Shown here: positions 15,901 through 23,334 of the stretch, piece by piece
How the letters are laid out: every line of letters begins with the position of its first letter
Position numbering within the stretch: position 1 is the stretch's first letter
Assembly: GCF_014654365.1 (NCBI RefSeq)
Contig: NZ_BNAY01000007.1
Span: forward strand, 248,001-312,000
Reading direction: 5' to 3'
Origin: Amycolatopsis oliviviridis
GTDB lineage: Bacteria; Actinomycetota; Actinomycetes; Mycobacteriales; Pseudonocardiaceae
DNA: 64,000 nucleotides
The notes under the pieces: generated by a model
Told to the model about the DNA's origin: nothing
Databases searched by the model: none
The model's input: the letters and a program-made list of their open reading frames with translations, nothing else
Position numbers and translations under genes: made by a program

Positions 15901-18019
15901 GCGCGTGGGCGAATTGTCGGCGGAGGCGGCAGGGTGGGATGTCATCGCCGACCTCACGCTGACCGGCCTGGCGGACTACGAGCTGGGCGACACGGCGTGG
16001 CGGGAGGCGTTGCTGACCACCACCGCGGCGTTGCAGGCCGTCTACGACCATTGGCTGGGTTCGGCCGAGGCGGATCGTTTCCAGTACCTGACGGTCGGTC
16101 ACGGTGACGGCTTGTTCGGCCGGTCCGATGACACCGTGCCCCAGCCCCTGAGCAGTGCTTGGGCGGCGATGGCGAAGAACCTGATGGTCGAGCTGCCGGG
16201 ACTCAGCACCACGAGCATCGACCTCGACCGCCTCGACGTCGCCGAGATCGCCCGGGTACTCGACGTCGAGGCCGGTCGCCCCGAGGCGCAGGAAGTCGGA
16301 TACCGCGACGGTGTCCGTCACGTTCAGCGCGTTCTCGTCAGTCCTCTGCCGTCGGACCGGTCGTCGGAGCCAGTGGTTGGTCCGGACGACTGCGTGCTCG
16401 TCTCCGGTGGCGGCCGAGGCGTGGGTTTCGCCCTCGCCGAAGAACTCGCCCGGCTCGGCGCGGAGGTGGTGGTGACCGGACGGCGGCCCTTGACCGGGCC
16501 CGGCGCGGAGCTGGACGACGTCGACTTCGCCGCCTGGCGCAAGTCACGGTTGCTCGAAGCGGCCGGGGGACCCGGTGGCGTGCGCGAAGGCCGTCGTGCC
16601 GTCGAGAACGCTGAGTTCGTGCGCACGGCGGTGGCCAATCTCGCGGCGGCGGCCGGCCGCGGCGTGCGGATTCGCTACGAACCGTGCGATGTCATCGATC
16701 GGGACCAGGTCGAACGGCTGGTGGCAGGGCTTGAACGAACTCCGACCGTGCTCGTGCACAACGCCGCCACCTATCGGGGAGTGCGGTTCTCCCGCCTCAC
16801 GCCGGAGGAGGTCGTGCGTGCGGTCGAGGTGAAGGTCACCGGCTTCGCCACGCTGTTCGCGGCGGTCGCGGCGCGCGCGTCCGAGGACCGGCCGCTGCGC
16901 TTCGTCTCGTGCGCGGGGTCCATGTCGGCGAGCGGAGGAATGGTCGGGCACACCGCGTATGCGGCGGGCAGTGGCGCGCTGAGCAGACTCGGACTGTGGG
17001 CGGCACGGCGCAGTGGCGTCCCGGTCCACACGATCAGCTGGCCGACCTGGGAACGCATCGGAAACATCGTGCACTACCTCGGCGCGGCCCGATACGGGTC
17101 CACAATGGACTCGGCGGACGGGACCGCGCACTGGCTCGCGGAGATGTCAGGGTCGGTCCGGAATCGAGAGCGTGGCGGCGAGTCCGGCTACTTCGGCAGA
17201 CTCGGGGTGATGACCCGGCCGCACCAACTGCGCGCCTTGGCCTGGCCGGCGGGCAGTCCCGACCGGACCCGGGTGGACACGGGACTGGCGTTCCTCGGTG
17301 AGGTCCTCAGATTCGTCGAGCATGAACGCTTCGTCACCCGTCATCGGTGGTCTCCTGCCGAACATCCCCATCTGTGTGAAGCGGGCGGCAAGCTTTCGAT
17401 ACCGATGCTGCTCGAATACGTCCTCGCCGTCGGCGACTGGGTGCGCCCGGAAGGACATCCACGTCAGCATCTGTTTTCCGTGTCCGATGTGGACGTACGG
17501 CTCGGCGGATTGTCGGTGGACGAGGGGACACTGGCCTTGGATTTCGACGCCGTCGGCGGATGGACGGACGGGACCTGGCAAGTGCGGGTGACGGTGAACG
17601 ACGCCCGCGGCGCGGTGGCGAGCGCGGTGCTGGACTACGGCGAGCGTCCGCCCGAACCCGTTTCCGTCGCGGCCGGGCCGTTGACCGACGTGCGGGCCCA
17701 TGCCGACGAGGACCTGTGGTGTGGAACGCCGACGCCCGCGGCGTGCCTGCCGCATCCGGCGCTGGCCGCGATCCTCACGGCCGCCGCGCCGATGGGGCGT
17801 GTACCGGACCGGCTGAAGATCGCCCGGCTCGTCGCCGTTCCGGGATGCCGGGACGTCCGGACCGTCCGCGCCAACGCGTCCTGTGGACTCGCGGCGAAGG
17901 ACGGACGCGCGATGCTGGAGGTCCACGGGGTCGAGAAGCTGAGTGAACTCCAGGGGCGGGAGGGCCGGTGTGACAGCGGCGTCGGGACTGCTGGGCAGCT
18001 TCGTGCGAACGGTGGCTGA
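12971..18019 (+). CDS. Multidomain KR-DH-KR-DH subunit of the PUFA-like synthase
   Basis: 1682 residues. After a 55-residue head, a ketoreductase (about 55-610) has VVLGAGTSRGIG and NAGSLAGLFG, then DYAAANDFL with Tyr and Asn in the normal places. A dehydratase (about 640-930) has the HLVGGHPTVP motif (H-x3-G-x4-P) and a second half with CDALAQ (the D-x3-Q pair). A second ketoreductase-like domain (about 1010-1430) has SGGGRGVG and HTAYAAGSG, where the usual Asn after the catalytic Tyr is Ser. A C-terminal hot-dog region (about 1440-1670, with HLCEAGGKLSIP) looks like a second, divergent dehydratase. KS, AT and ACP are absent and supplied by the two upstream genes 22 bases away. The ATG at 12971 has TGGGAG upstream. 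Confidence 0.8.
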   Translation: MSNPDRGTPHLYGAEGARELLDVLTGTVPEQVISRESAGRQARLRASSPSAPETVLQRYELSWQREAGDPELPAGPLFPDGTLVVLDDNAPVPEGMPEDTAVLRFGDTGWSFGDRRTADGEELLTMLSEWSYRHVRVLATLEPWNLARKFAPAAVLRLHDACFLAAKASGGLDTYGIALSGGADGNGVVHPYAGLFTGLVKAMELEPVVTTARFCVVLTAADAGAATAQLADEMRVRHALPGVVLGGGKRWVRRARPAPVPPARGAVLGEDAVVLGAGTSRGIGMLTLLALAENCRPVIHILGTNDLSTYEPEELAEDDEAHRLRRRAALVAAARGENGGVPAVNARLRRLAQAREVHAALTRLSELCGQGRVHYHVCDTGDPDQVRRAGAEVLAAQDGRPVDLLLNFSGLTRSAELPAKSLENFRVVRDIKVNTYHALKHAFAENPPRRWINAGSLAGLFGIQGETDYAAANDFLYTAADVAEGTAETTFGWGLWDGTTRSTEPLVAEVLDRHLSRMPAEEGVAHFLAELSRPGAVPTLAHFGALERRIMGERHPQRVAVWTPGPEETGSGPEPPFDEIVERGPRNLVAQREFAVSRDAYLEHHLVGGHPTVPGMVALELAAQAAKALVPGRVPVGVRDLVLDRFIRVFRSSARPQRKKIVAEMEEDVPGVYGETVVNVRILTDVVAPDGTILATDREHCRMSVVLRDRPLECPRPAPDRLPRAAGAPELANPYQLPNPFAELSGVFAANKLVQSGPEGKLATLTLDGIEVGRWFGHAVLPAVACDALAQVMATTADDGWSPITVPRTVRRIDFYGGLNDVALADGELTLRATSGPDGGVWGGVFTADGRLVLRVAGATGEALGYVHQESGRTRTVEEHRGETPAPMTQPEAGLSEPGEENEPAVRPHLLAYDTTDFARPVQRWVTEPVPRPVDPISGALRGRRVLLLGAHAATTEAVAEQLTAGGAHVTTAGSSARVGELSAEAAGWDVIADLTLTGLADYELGDTAWREALLTTTAALQAVYDHWLGSAEADRFQYLTVGHGDGLFGRSDDTVPQPLSSAWAAMAKNLMVELPGLSTTSIDLDRLDVAEIARVLDVEAGRPEAQEVGYRDGVRHVQRVLVSPLPSDRSSEPVVGPDDCVLVSGGGRGVGFALAEELARLGAEVVVTGRRPLTGPGAELDDVDFAAWRKSRLLEAAGGPGGVREGRRAVENAEFVRTAVANLAAAAGRGVRIRYEPCDVIDRDQVERLVAGLERTPTVLVHNAATYRGVRFSRLTPEEVVRAVEVKVTGFATLFAAVAARASEDRPLRFVSCAGSMSASGGMVGHTAYAAGSGALSRLGLWAARRSGVPVHTISWPTWERIGNIVHYLGAARYGSTMDSADGTAHWLAEMSGSVRNRERGGESGYFGRLGVMTRPHQLRALAWPAGSPDRTRVDTGLAFLGEVLRFVEHERFVTRHRWSPAEHPHLCEAGGKLSIPMLLEYVLAVGDWVRPEGHPRQHLFSVSDVDVRLGGLSVDEGTLALDFDAVGGWTDGTWQVRVTVNDARGAVASAVLDYGERPPEPVSVAAGPLTDVRAHADEDLWCGTPTPAACLPHPALAAILTAAAPMGRVPDRLKIARLVAVPGCRDVRTVRANASCGLAAKDGRAMLEVHGVEKLSELQGREGRCDSGVGTAGQLRANGG

Positions 18020-18035
18020 GGTGGGCTCGACACGA

Positions 18036-19658
18036 TCAGGACGTGGCGGCCCGCATCAGCCGCGCGGTGCGTTCGGCGACCATGATGGTCGGCGCGTGGG
18101 TGTTCGCCCCCGGGATGGTCGGCATCACCGAGGCATCACCGATGTGCAGGGCTTCGATGCCGTTGACCCGCATGGACGTCGAGTCGACGACCGCATCCGG
18201 GTCGGTGCCCATGCGGCACGTGCCGACCGGATGCCATTCACTGCCACCGCACGACCGGATCCACGCATCGAGGTCCTGATCTTCCCACTTGAGCGGCCCG
18301 AGGGCGGTTCCTCCGGTCGCTGCCTTCAGCGGCTGGGTCTGGAACAGACGCCGTACCAGGTGCAGACCGGCACGCAACTGTTCGAGATCAGCCGGCACGT
18401 CCAGGTATTTCGGATCGACCAACGGGGCCACGGCTGGATCGGCAGAGGCGAGTCTGACCTCGCCTCGGCTGCTCGGAGTCAGGAGGCTCACCGCACACGT
18501 CACCGCAGGCTGCTCGTACAAGTTCCCGGTGGCGTCCACGCCGACCAGCGCCAGGGTCAGCTGGATGTTCGGCCTGGAGAGATCGGGGCTGGTGGAGACC
18601 TTGCCCGTGGCCTGGGTGAACGAAGCCAGAAGGCCACGGCGCAGGAGGTGATAGGCGCGCATGTCCGCTTCGGTGACGGTGGTCCACAAGGGACTCCCGT
18701 CGAGGACCGGCCAGGAGGTCGTGACTCCGGGGTGGTCGTGCAGGTTGGTGCCGACTCCGGGCAGGTCGTGAACCACGCGGAGCCCGTGCTCCCGCAGATG
18801 CTCCGCCGGCCCGATCCCCGACAGCATCAGAAGCTGCGGCGTGCGCAGGGCACCTGCGCTGAGTACGACCGAGCGCCGTGCGGAGACCCGCCGTACGGTT
18901 CCTTCGCCGTCGATGCACTCGACTGCGGTGGCTCGACCCTGTTCGACGACGATCGACTTCACCAGATTCCCGATCCGCACGGTGAGGTTCGAACGGCCCA
19001 GTGCGGGCAAGAGATAGCCGTGCACGACGCTGTGTCTGCGGCCGTCGTCCACATTGGACTGAATCAGGCCGAAACCCTCGCGCTCGGCGCCGTTGAAGTC
19101 ATCGATCACGGGCAGGCCGAGTTCGGCGCCGGCGGCGACGAAACCGAGCGCGAGCGGACTGGCGTCCCTGGCCCTCGACACCCGCATCGGCCCCTGGGCG
19201 CCGTGCCATCCGTCGTTGATCTCGCTGTGCTCGATCGCACGGAAGATCGGCTGCACTTCGTTCCACGCCCAGCCTGTGGCGCCGCCCGCGTGCCAGTCGT
19301 CGTAGTCGGCCGGATGCCCGTGGAACCAGGCCATGCCGTTGATGCTGCTGCCACCGCCCAGACCGCGTCCCTGCGGCAGCCCGACTCGCCGGCCGTTCAG
19401 GGACGCCTGCGGAATGGAGGCATCGGACCAGGACGCCGGACCGTTCCACAGGCGCATGGTCGCACCCGGCGTCTGTGCTTCAGGTTCCAGTCCGCTCGTG
19501 CTGCCGGCCTCCAGCAGCAGAACGCGGCAATCAGGCTCCTCGCTCAGGCGCGCCGCCAGAACACAACCAGCGGCCCCCGCGCCGATGACGATGACGTCGA
19601 CCTCCGTCGGGAGGTCGCCGGAAATGCGGTCCGAGATCGAGCGGTCATGGTCGGTCAC
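18036..19658 (-). CDS. GMC-family FAD oxidoreductase
   Basis: 540 residues. The FAD-binding motif VIVIGAGAAGCVLAARLSE lies at the N-terminus, with the GMC signature GRGLGGGSSINGM at about residue 90. The C-terminal active site has SEWHPVGTCRMG and PGANTHAPTIM. Such enzymes oxidise primary or secondary alcohols to aldehydes or ketones. The start is GTG at 19658 with AAAGGA at good spacing; an in-frame ATG at 19679 lies upstream of that site. It is convergent with the synthase operon (17 bases apart) and divergent from a LysR regulator that probably controls it through the palindrome at 19730-19756. It is a plausible tailoring enzyme. Confidence 0.85.
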   Translation of the reverse strand: MTDHDRSISDRISGDLPTEVDVIVIGAGAAGCVLAARLSEEPDCRVLLLEAGSTSGLEPEAQTPGATMRLWNGPASWSDASIPQASLNGRRVGLPQGRGLGGGSSINGMAWFHGHPADYDDWHAGGATGWAWNEVQPIFRAIEHSEINDGWHGAQGPMRVSRARDASPLALGFVAAGAELGLPVIDDFNGAEREGFGLIQSNVDDGRRHSVVHGYLLPALGRSNLTVRIGNLVKSIVVEQGRATAVECIDGEGTVRRVSARRSVVLSAGALRTPQLLMLSGIGPAEHLREHGLRVVHDLPGVGTNLHDHPGVTTSWPVLDGSPLWTTVTEADMRAYHLLRRGLLASFTQATGKVSTSPDLSRPNIQLTLALVGVDATGNLYEQPAVTCAVSLLTPSSRGEVRLASADPAVAPLVDPKYLDVPADLEQLRAGLHLVRRLFQTQPLKAATGGTALGPLKWEDQDLDAWIRSCGGSEWHPVGTCRMGTDPDAVVDSTSMRVNGIEALHIGDASVMPTIPGANTHAPTIMVAERTARLMRAATS

Positions 19659-19729
19659 GGTGGGGTGTCCTTTCGGCATTGACGATGCAAGTCGAGTTCA
19701 GCAGTACAAAGGGGCTGACGGGTAGTGGT

Positions 19730-19756
19730 GGTTCGGCATGATCGTCATGCCGAACC
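19730..19756. promoter_or_regulatory. Palindromic operator between GMC oxidoreductase and LysR gene
   Basis: GGTTCGGCATGA (19730-19741), TCG, TCATGCCGAACC (19745-19756): a perfect 12+12 base inverted repeat with a 3-base centre in the 133-base divergent gap. LysR regulators bind interrupted palindromes (T-N11-A type) at this position, between their own gene and the target. Confidence 0.75.
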
Positions 19757-19791
19757 GGCATACCCGGCAACGGTCCGGGAAGGGAGCGACC

Positions 19792-20661
19792 GTGGAACTG
19801 CGGCACTTGCGCTATTTCCTGGCGGTCTTCGACGAAGGCAGCATTTCCCAGGCGGCGAAGCGGCTCGATGTCGCGCAGCCGGCCCTGTCGCGGACGATGA
19901 GAGCGTTGGAAGACGACCTGGGCGTGCCACTGCTGACCAGAGTCTCTGGCTCGGCAACACCGACAGAGGCGGGCCGGGTACTGGCAGACCACGCCCGCGC
20001 GGTCCTGGAACGGATCGACACGATGGTGGAGCACACCCGGGCGACGAGTGTTCGTGGTGAGCACGTCCGATGCGCGGCGGCCACAGGTGACGTTCCGCTC
20101 GCCATGCAGCTCACGTCGTCCTACCCCGGCGCCGAGATCATCACCGGCGAGCCGGGCACGCTGCTGGGCAGGCTGTGGGCGGACAACTGTGACGTGATCC
20201 TGATTCGCGGACCGTTCGACAGCCAGGGTTTGGACACGGAAGTCGTGCGTACCGATGCTCGGGTCGTGCTGCTGCGAGCGGGTCATTCGCTGGCCGCCAA
20301 GGAGCGTTTGCACATTTCTCACCTGCGCGACGAACCGATCACGATCTGGCCGGCGATGAGTGATGTCGAGCGCGAGCACTGGGCAGGTGCCGACCTCGAC
20401 CGGCACCAGTGGCGTGAGGGGCCGACCAACACCACCGCGACCGATGTGATGGTCGCCGTGCAGAGGGGGCAAGCGATTGCCTTCATCCAGGGGTCCTTGT
20501 TGCCGGAGGGATTCGAACCACCGGGGATCTGCGTGCGCCCGGTCGATGGCATCTCGCCCAGCACGCTGCGCCTGGCTTGGCGGGAGGAGTCGACATCCCT
20601 TGCCATCGCGCGTTTCGTGACGCATATAGTCGCTGCCGCTGGTTTCGGGCGTGGAGTTTAG
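19792..20661 (+). CDS. LysR-family transcriptional regulator
   Basis: 289 residues. The N-terminal winged helix-turn-helix (about 1-60) has ELRHLRYFLAVFDEGSISQAAKRL and ALSRTMRALEDDLGVPL. A LysR-type effector domain follows from about 90 to 285. The start is GTG at 19792 with GGAAGGGAG upstream. It is divergent from the GMC oxidoreductase and faces the AurF-like gene tail to tail, so the probable target is the oxidoreductase and possibly itself. The effector is unknown. Confidence 0.88.
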   Translation: MELRHLRYFLAVFDEGSISQAAKRLDVAQPALSRTMRALEDDLGVPLLTRVSGSATPTEAGRVLADHARAVLERIDTMVEHTRATSVRGEHVRCAAATGDVPLAMQLTSSYPGAEIITGEPGTLLGRLWADNCDVILIRGPFDSQGLDTEVVRTDARVVLLRAGHSLAAKERLHISHLRDEPITIWPAMSDVEREHWAGADLDRHQWREGPTNTTATDVMVAVQRGQAIAFIQGSLLPEGFEPPGICVRPVDGISPSTLRLAWREESTSLAIARFVTHIVAAAGFGRGV

Positions 20662-20677
20662 CGCCGCCGGACCCCTG

Positions 20678-21586
20678 TCAGTGACCTTCCGGCAGCAGAT
20701 GGGACTTGCGCCAGAAGTACATGCCGGGTTTGCCGACCAACCCGGATTCCAGCAAGAACGGCATGATCTTCTCGCCCGCCCACCGGATGGTCGAGTGCCA
20801 GTGCGGATTGCTCCACGCCGCTTTGGCGCCGTCACGCGGACGGATCCCGACAGAGGCGAAGAGATTCGGGTTGACCAGCGAGCGGATCACCAAGAACGAG
20901 ATCTGCGCGGCCATGGCCTGCTGGTAGGCGAGTTCGATCTTCGGCATCTTGGCCATCCCGCGGGTGACCTCTCCGCGGGCGAAGGTGACGTGCCGGGCTT
21001 CTTCGAGGACGTGGATCCGGTTCACCATCCGCACCAGGGGTTGGATTTCCGGGGCGTTCATCTGCTCGCGCCCGATCCGGTCGAGAACTTCTTCCGCGAC
21101 GAGGATCGCGGCATAGCGGGCGGGACCATAGCTGAGGGTCGGGAGCAGCTTCGCCAGCCGCCGCATCCAGGGAACCGGGCCGTAGACCGGGCAATCCATC
21201 CACACGGTCAGCCGGGCGAACATGGTCGAGTGGCGGCATTCGTCCGCGATTTCGGTCAAGGCGTACTGGGCGTGAGAGCTGATCGGATCTCCGTCGTAGA
21301 GCTCCTTGAGCAGCATCTGCATCACGAGATTTTCGAGCCACAATCCCAAGCCCGCGATCTGGGCCATTTCGTGTTTACTGAGTTCGATGCGTTGTTCTTC
21401 GGACAGTGCGTCCCACAGGTGCGTCCCGTAAAGCGAGGACCGATGGGGGAGCATGAAGCCCTTGCCCTCCACGACCGACGCGTTCCAGTCGATGTCGACT
21501 TCCGGATCGTAGAACTTGTCCGCAGAGGACTTGAGCAGCCGGACCGCTGTCTTCTCCCGGTCGGTTTCCCTCATCGCAGGAGCCAT
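20678..21586 (-). CDS. AurF-type di-iron oxygenase
   Basis: 302 residues, all-helical. Two ligand motifs of the AurF family are visible: DECRHS, preceded by a Glu three residues earlier (around 135-145), and EEARHVTFARGE (around 222-233). Earlier helices carry a glutamate in LENLVMQ. AurF-like proteins are non-haem di-iron enzymes that oxidise arylamines stepwise to nitro groups; relatives hydroxylate carbon or make N-oxidised products. The start is ATG 21586 with AGAGGTGG. The gene is monocistronic and divergent from the cupin-hydrolase gene. The substrate is unknown; an amine made by the aminotransferase block (47707-48906) or an acyl chain are both possible. Confidence 0.8.
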   Translation of the reverse strand: MAPAMRETDREKTAVRLLKSSADKFYDPEVDIDWNASVVEGKGFMLPHRSSLYGTHLWDALSEEQRIELSKHEMAQIAGLGLWLENLVMQMLLKELYDGDPISSHAQYALTEIADECRHSTMFARLTVWMDCPVYGPVPWMRRLAKLLPTLSYGPARYAAILVAEEVLDRIGREQMNAPEIQPLVRMVNRIHVLEEARHVTFARGEVTRGMAKMPKIELAYQQAMAAQISFLVIRSLVNPNLFASVGIRPRDGAKAAWSNPHWHSTIRWAGEKIMPFLLESGLVGKPGMYFWRKSHLLPEGH

Positions 21587-22015
21587 GACGATCCACCTCT
21601 GTCCATATTCGTGGTAACAGCCGCCGAAACCGGCTCGGTTGCCACCTTCGCGGCGGCTGCGGTGATCGTGCGTCACGCGATACCGATATTCGCACCCTTG
21701 ACCCCGCTGGGCGTCCGAGACGAGTCTCCAGGGAAGACTTGCGGCAATTTCGGGCAATTCCCTTTTCGGGACGGTTTCTCTCGAGCACTTCCCGCATTCG
21801 CCGTCGGGCGCTGGTCAGAGTATTTGGGGCACAGTGCTTCACCAGGTCTGCCCCGCGTGTGGCTTGCCCGGATCACCGGCAGGTTGTCCGCGTAACACTT
21901 GCGCCCGTCAGCGAAGTCAGACGTGAGCACGCTCTCTTGATGAGAGAGCACTTGCACAAGCTTGCGGTGAGGCTCTACTGTCTTCGTGAAAGTTGACTCT
22001 CATAAAGGAGTGGGC
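21587..22015. promoter_or_regulatory. Divergent intergenic region with hairpin and probable promoter
   Basis: 429 bases between the AurF-like gene (-) and the cupin-hydrolase gene (+). For the plus strand, TTGCAC (21952-21957) and TACTGT (21976-21981), 18 bases apart, are a reasonable -35/-10 pair. Just upstream is a perfect 7-bp inverted repeat GCTCTCT-TGATG-AGAGAGC (21931-21949), a possible operator. On the AurF side there is a short direct repeat of GCAATT around 21740-21765. No coding sequence was seen. Confidence 0.5.
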
Positions 22016-23320
22016 ATGGCGCGGATTTCGATCGTCGGGCCGGAGGACGGCGAGATCGCTCTCAGCGGCCCGATCCGGCTGCGGATCCTCGAGGACGGCA
22101 GCACGACCGACCACCGCCTCGGGCTGGGGGAGATCGTCGTCGCTCCGCACGTGGAAGGCCCGCCGCAGCATCGGCACGCCCAACACGACGAAGGGTTCTA
22201 CGTCGTACGAGGGACCGTGCGCTTCACGGTGGGGGACGACGTCCACGACGCACCGGCCGGAAGCCTGGTCATGGTGCCACCCGGAGCCCCGCACACCTTC
22301 GCCAACCCAGGGGACGAACCTGCGGTCATTTTGAACACCTTCACCCCGGATCTGTTCGTCCAGTACTTCCGCGACCTGGGTGAGTTCGCGGCCAAGGCGG
22401 GACGTCCGGCGAACGGCGAGGAGATCACGGAGATCATGAGCCGCTATCACACCGAGCCCGCGACCACCTACGCCGAAACGGGCTCTGCCGCTCCAGCCGA
22501 GCCCGAGATCGAAGAGCGGGTGCTCGACGACGGTCTCGTGGTGCGGGTCGAAAGCCGTGGGATCGGCAAGCCGGTGTTGCTGGTCCACGGTGGCGCGGGG
22601 CCGGCTTCGGTCGCCGGTCTGGCCGCCGCGCTCGCCGCACGCGGTGTCCGGGTGCTGACTCCGGTCATCCCGGGCTTCGACGGGACGGCCGGATCCGACC
22701 TGGTACGTGACGTCCCGGAGATCGCGCGGGTATTCCGCCGGCTCATCGAGGAGCTCGACCTGCGGGACGTGCTCGTGGCGGGCAACTCCGTGGGCGGCTG
22801 GATCGCGGCACAGATGGGCGTCGACGAGCAGTCGGCCCGGGACGACGAGCCCGAAGGTATTCGCCGGGTCGGCGCGCTCGTCCTGCTGAACGCGGTCGGG
22901 ATCGCCGTCGACGGACATCCGATCACCGACATCTCGGCCCAGCCGCCGAGTCGTCTGGCCGATTTCGTGTTCCACGACCCGGAGCGGTTCCGAATGGATC
23001 CGGCCGCGTTGCCGCCGGGGCGCCTCGCCGCGATGAAGGAGAACGCCGTGGCGCTGAACCGCTATGCCGGTGACCCGTACATGCACGACCCGTACCTGCG
23101 TGAGCGGCTCGAGGCGGTACGACTTCCGGTGCGGGTCTTGTGGGGGGAGAGCGACGGAATCGTCGATGTCGCCTACGGCCGTGCCTACGCGGCGTCGTTC
23201 GCCGGTGAGAACGACGAAGGCGCGAAGTTCGCCGTCATCCGGGAGGCGGGGCACCAGCCTCAACTCGAGCAGCCGGACCGTACCGCCGACCTCGTGCTCG
23301 GTGACAGCGTGATCGGCTGA
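22016..23320 (+). CDS. Cupin-alpha/beta hydrolase fusion protein
   Basis: 434 residues. The cupin domain (about 1-150) has the metal-ligand pattern PPQHRHAQHDEGFYVVRG and PPGAPHTF. The alpha/beta hydrolase (about 165-430) has LLVHGGAG, the nucleophile elbow GNSVGG, the acidic residue in WGESDG and the histidine in EAGHQPQ. The fusion suggests that a small metal-binding or ring-cleaving cupin acts on a substrate that the hydrolase then cleaves; it may also act as a lactonase. ATG 22016 has AAAGGAG. It is the first gene of a plus-strand set with an exporter, an aldo/keto reductase and a P450 (22016-26997), all with short gaps. Confidence 0.8.
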   Translation: MARISIVGPEDGEIALSGPIRLRILEDGSTTDHRLGLGEIVVAPHVEGPPQHRHAQHDEGFYVVRGTVRFTVGDDVHDAPAGSLVMVPPGAPHTFANPGDEPAVILNTFTPDLFVQYFRDLGEFAAKAGRPANGEEITEIMSRYHTEPATTYAETGSAAPAEPEIEERVLDDGLVVRVESRGIGKPVLLVHGGAGPASVAGLAAALAARGVRVLTPVIPGFDGTAGSDLVRDVPEIARVFRRLIEELDLRDVLVAGNSVGGWIAAQMGVDEQSARDDEPEGIRRVGALVLLNAVGIAVDGHPITDISAQPPSRLADFVFHDPERFRMDPAALPPGRLAAMKENAVALNRYAGDPYMHDPYLRERLEAVRLPVRVLWGESDGIVDVAYGRAYAASFAGENDEGAKFAVIREAGHQPQLEQPDRTADLVLGDSVIG

Positions 23321-23334
23321 GAGGTACCTGCCCC

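Noticed and set aside
8711..18019. Enediyne-type PKS
   Set aside because: Enediyne synthases have KS-AT-ACP-KR-DH and a terminal phosphopantetheinyl transferase domain in one chain plus conserved companion genes; none of that order is present here.
17943..19682. Plus-strand open frame of about 580 codons opposite the GMC oxidoreductase
   Set aside because: It is antisense to a gene with complete GMC motifs; composition is typical of a shadow frame.
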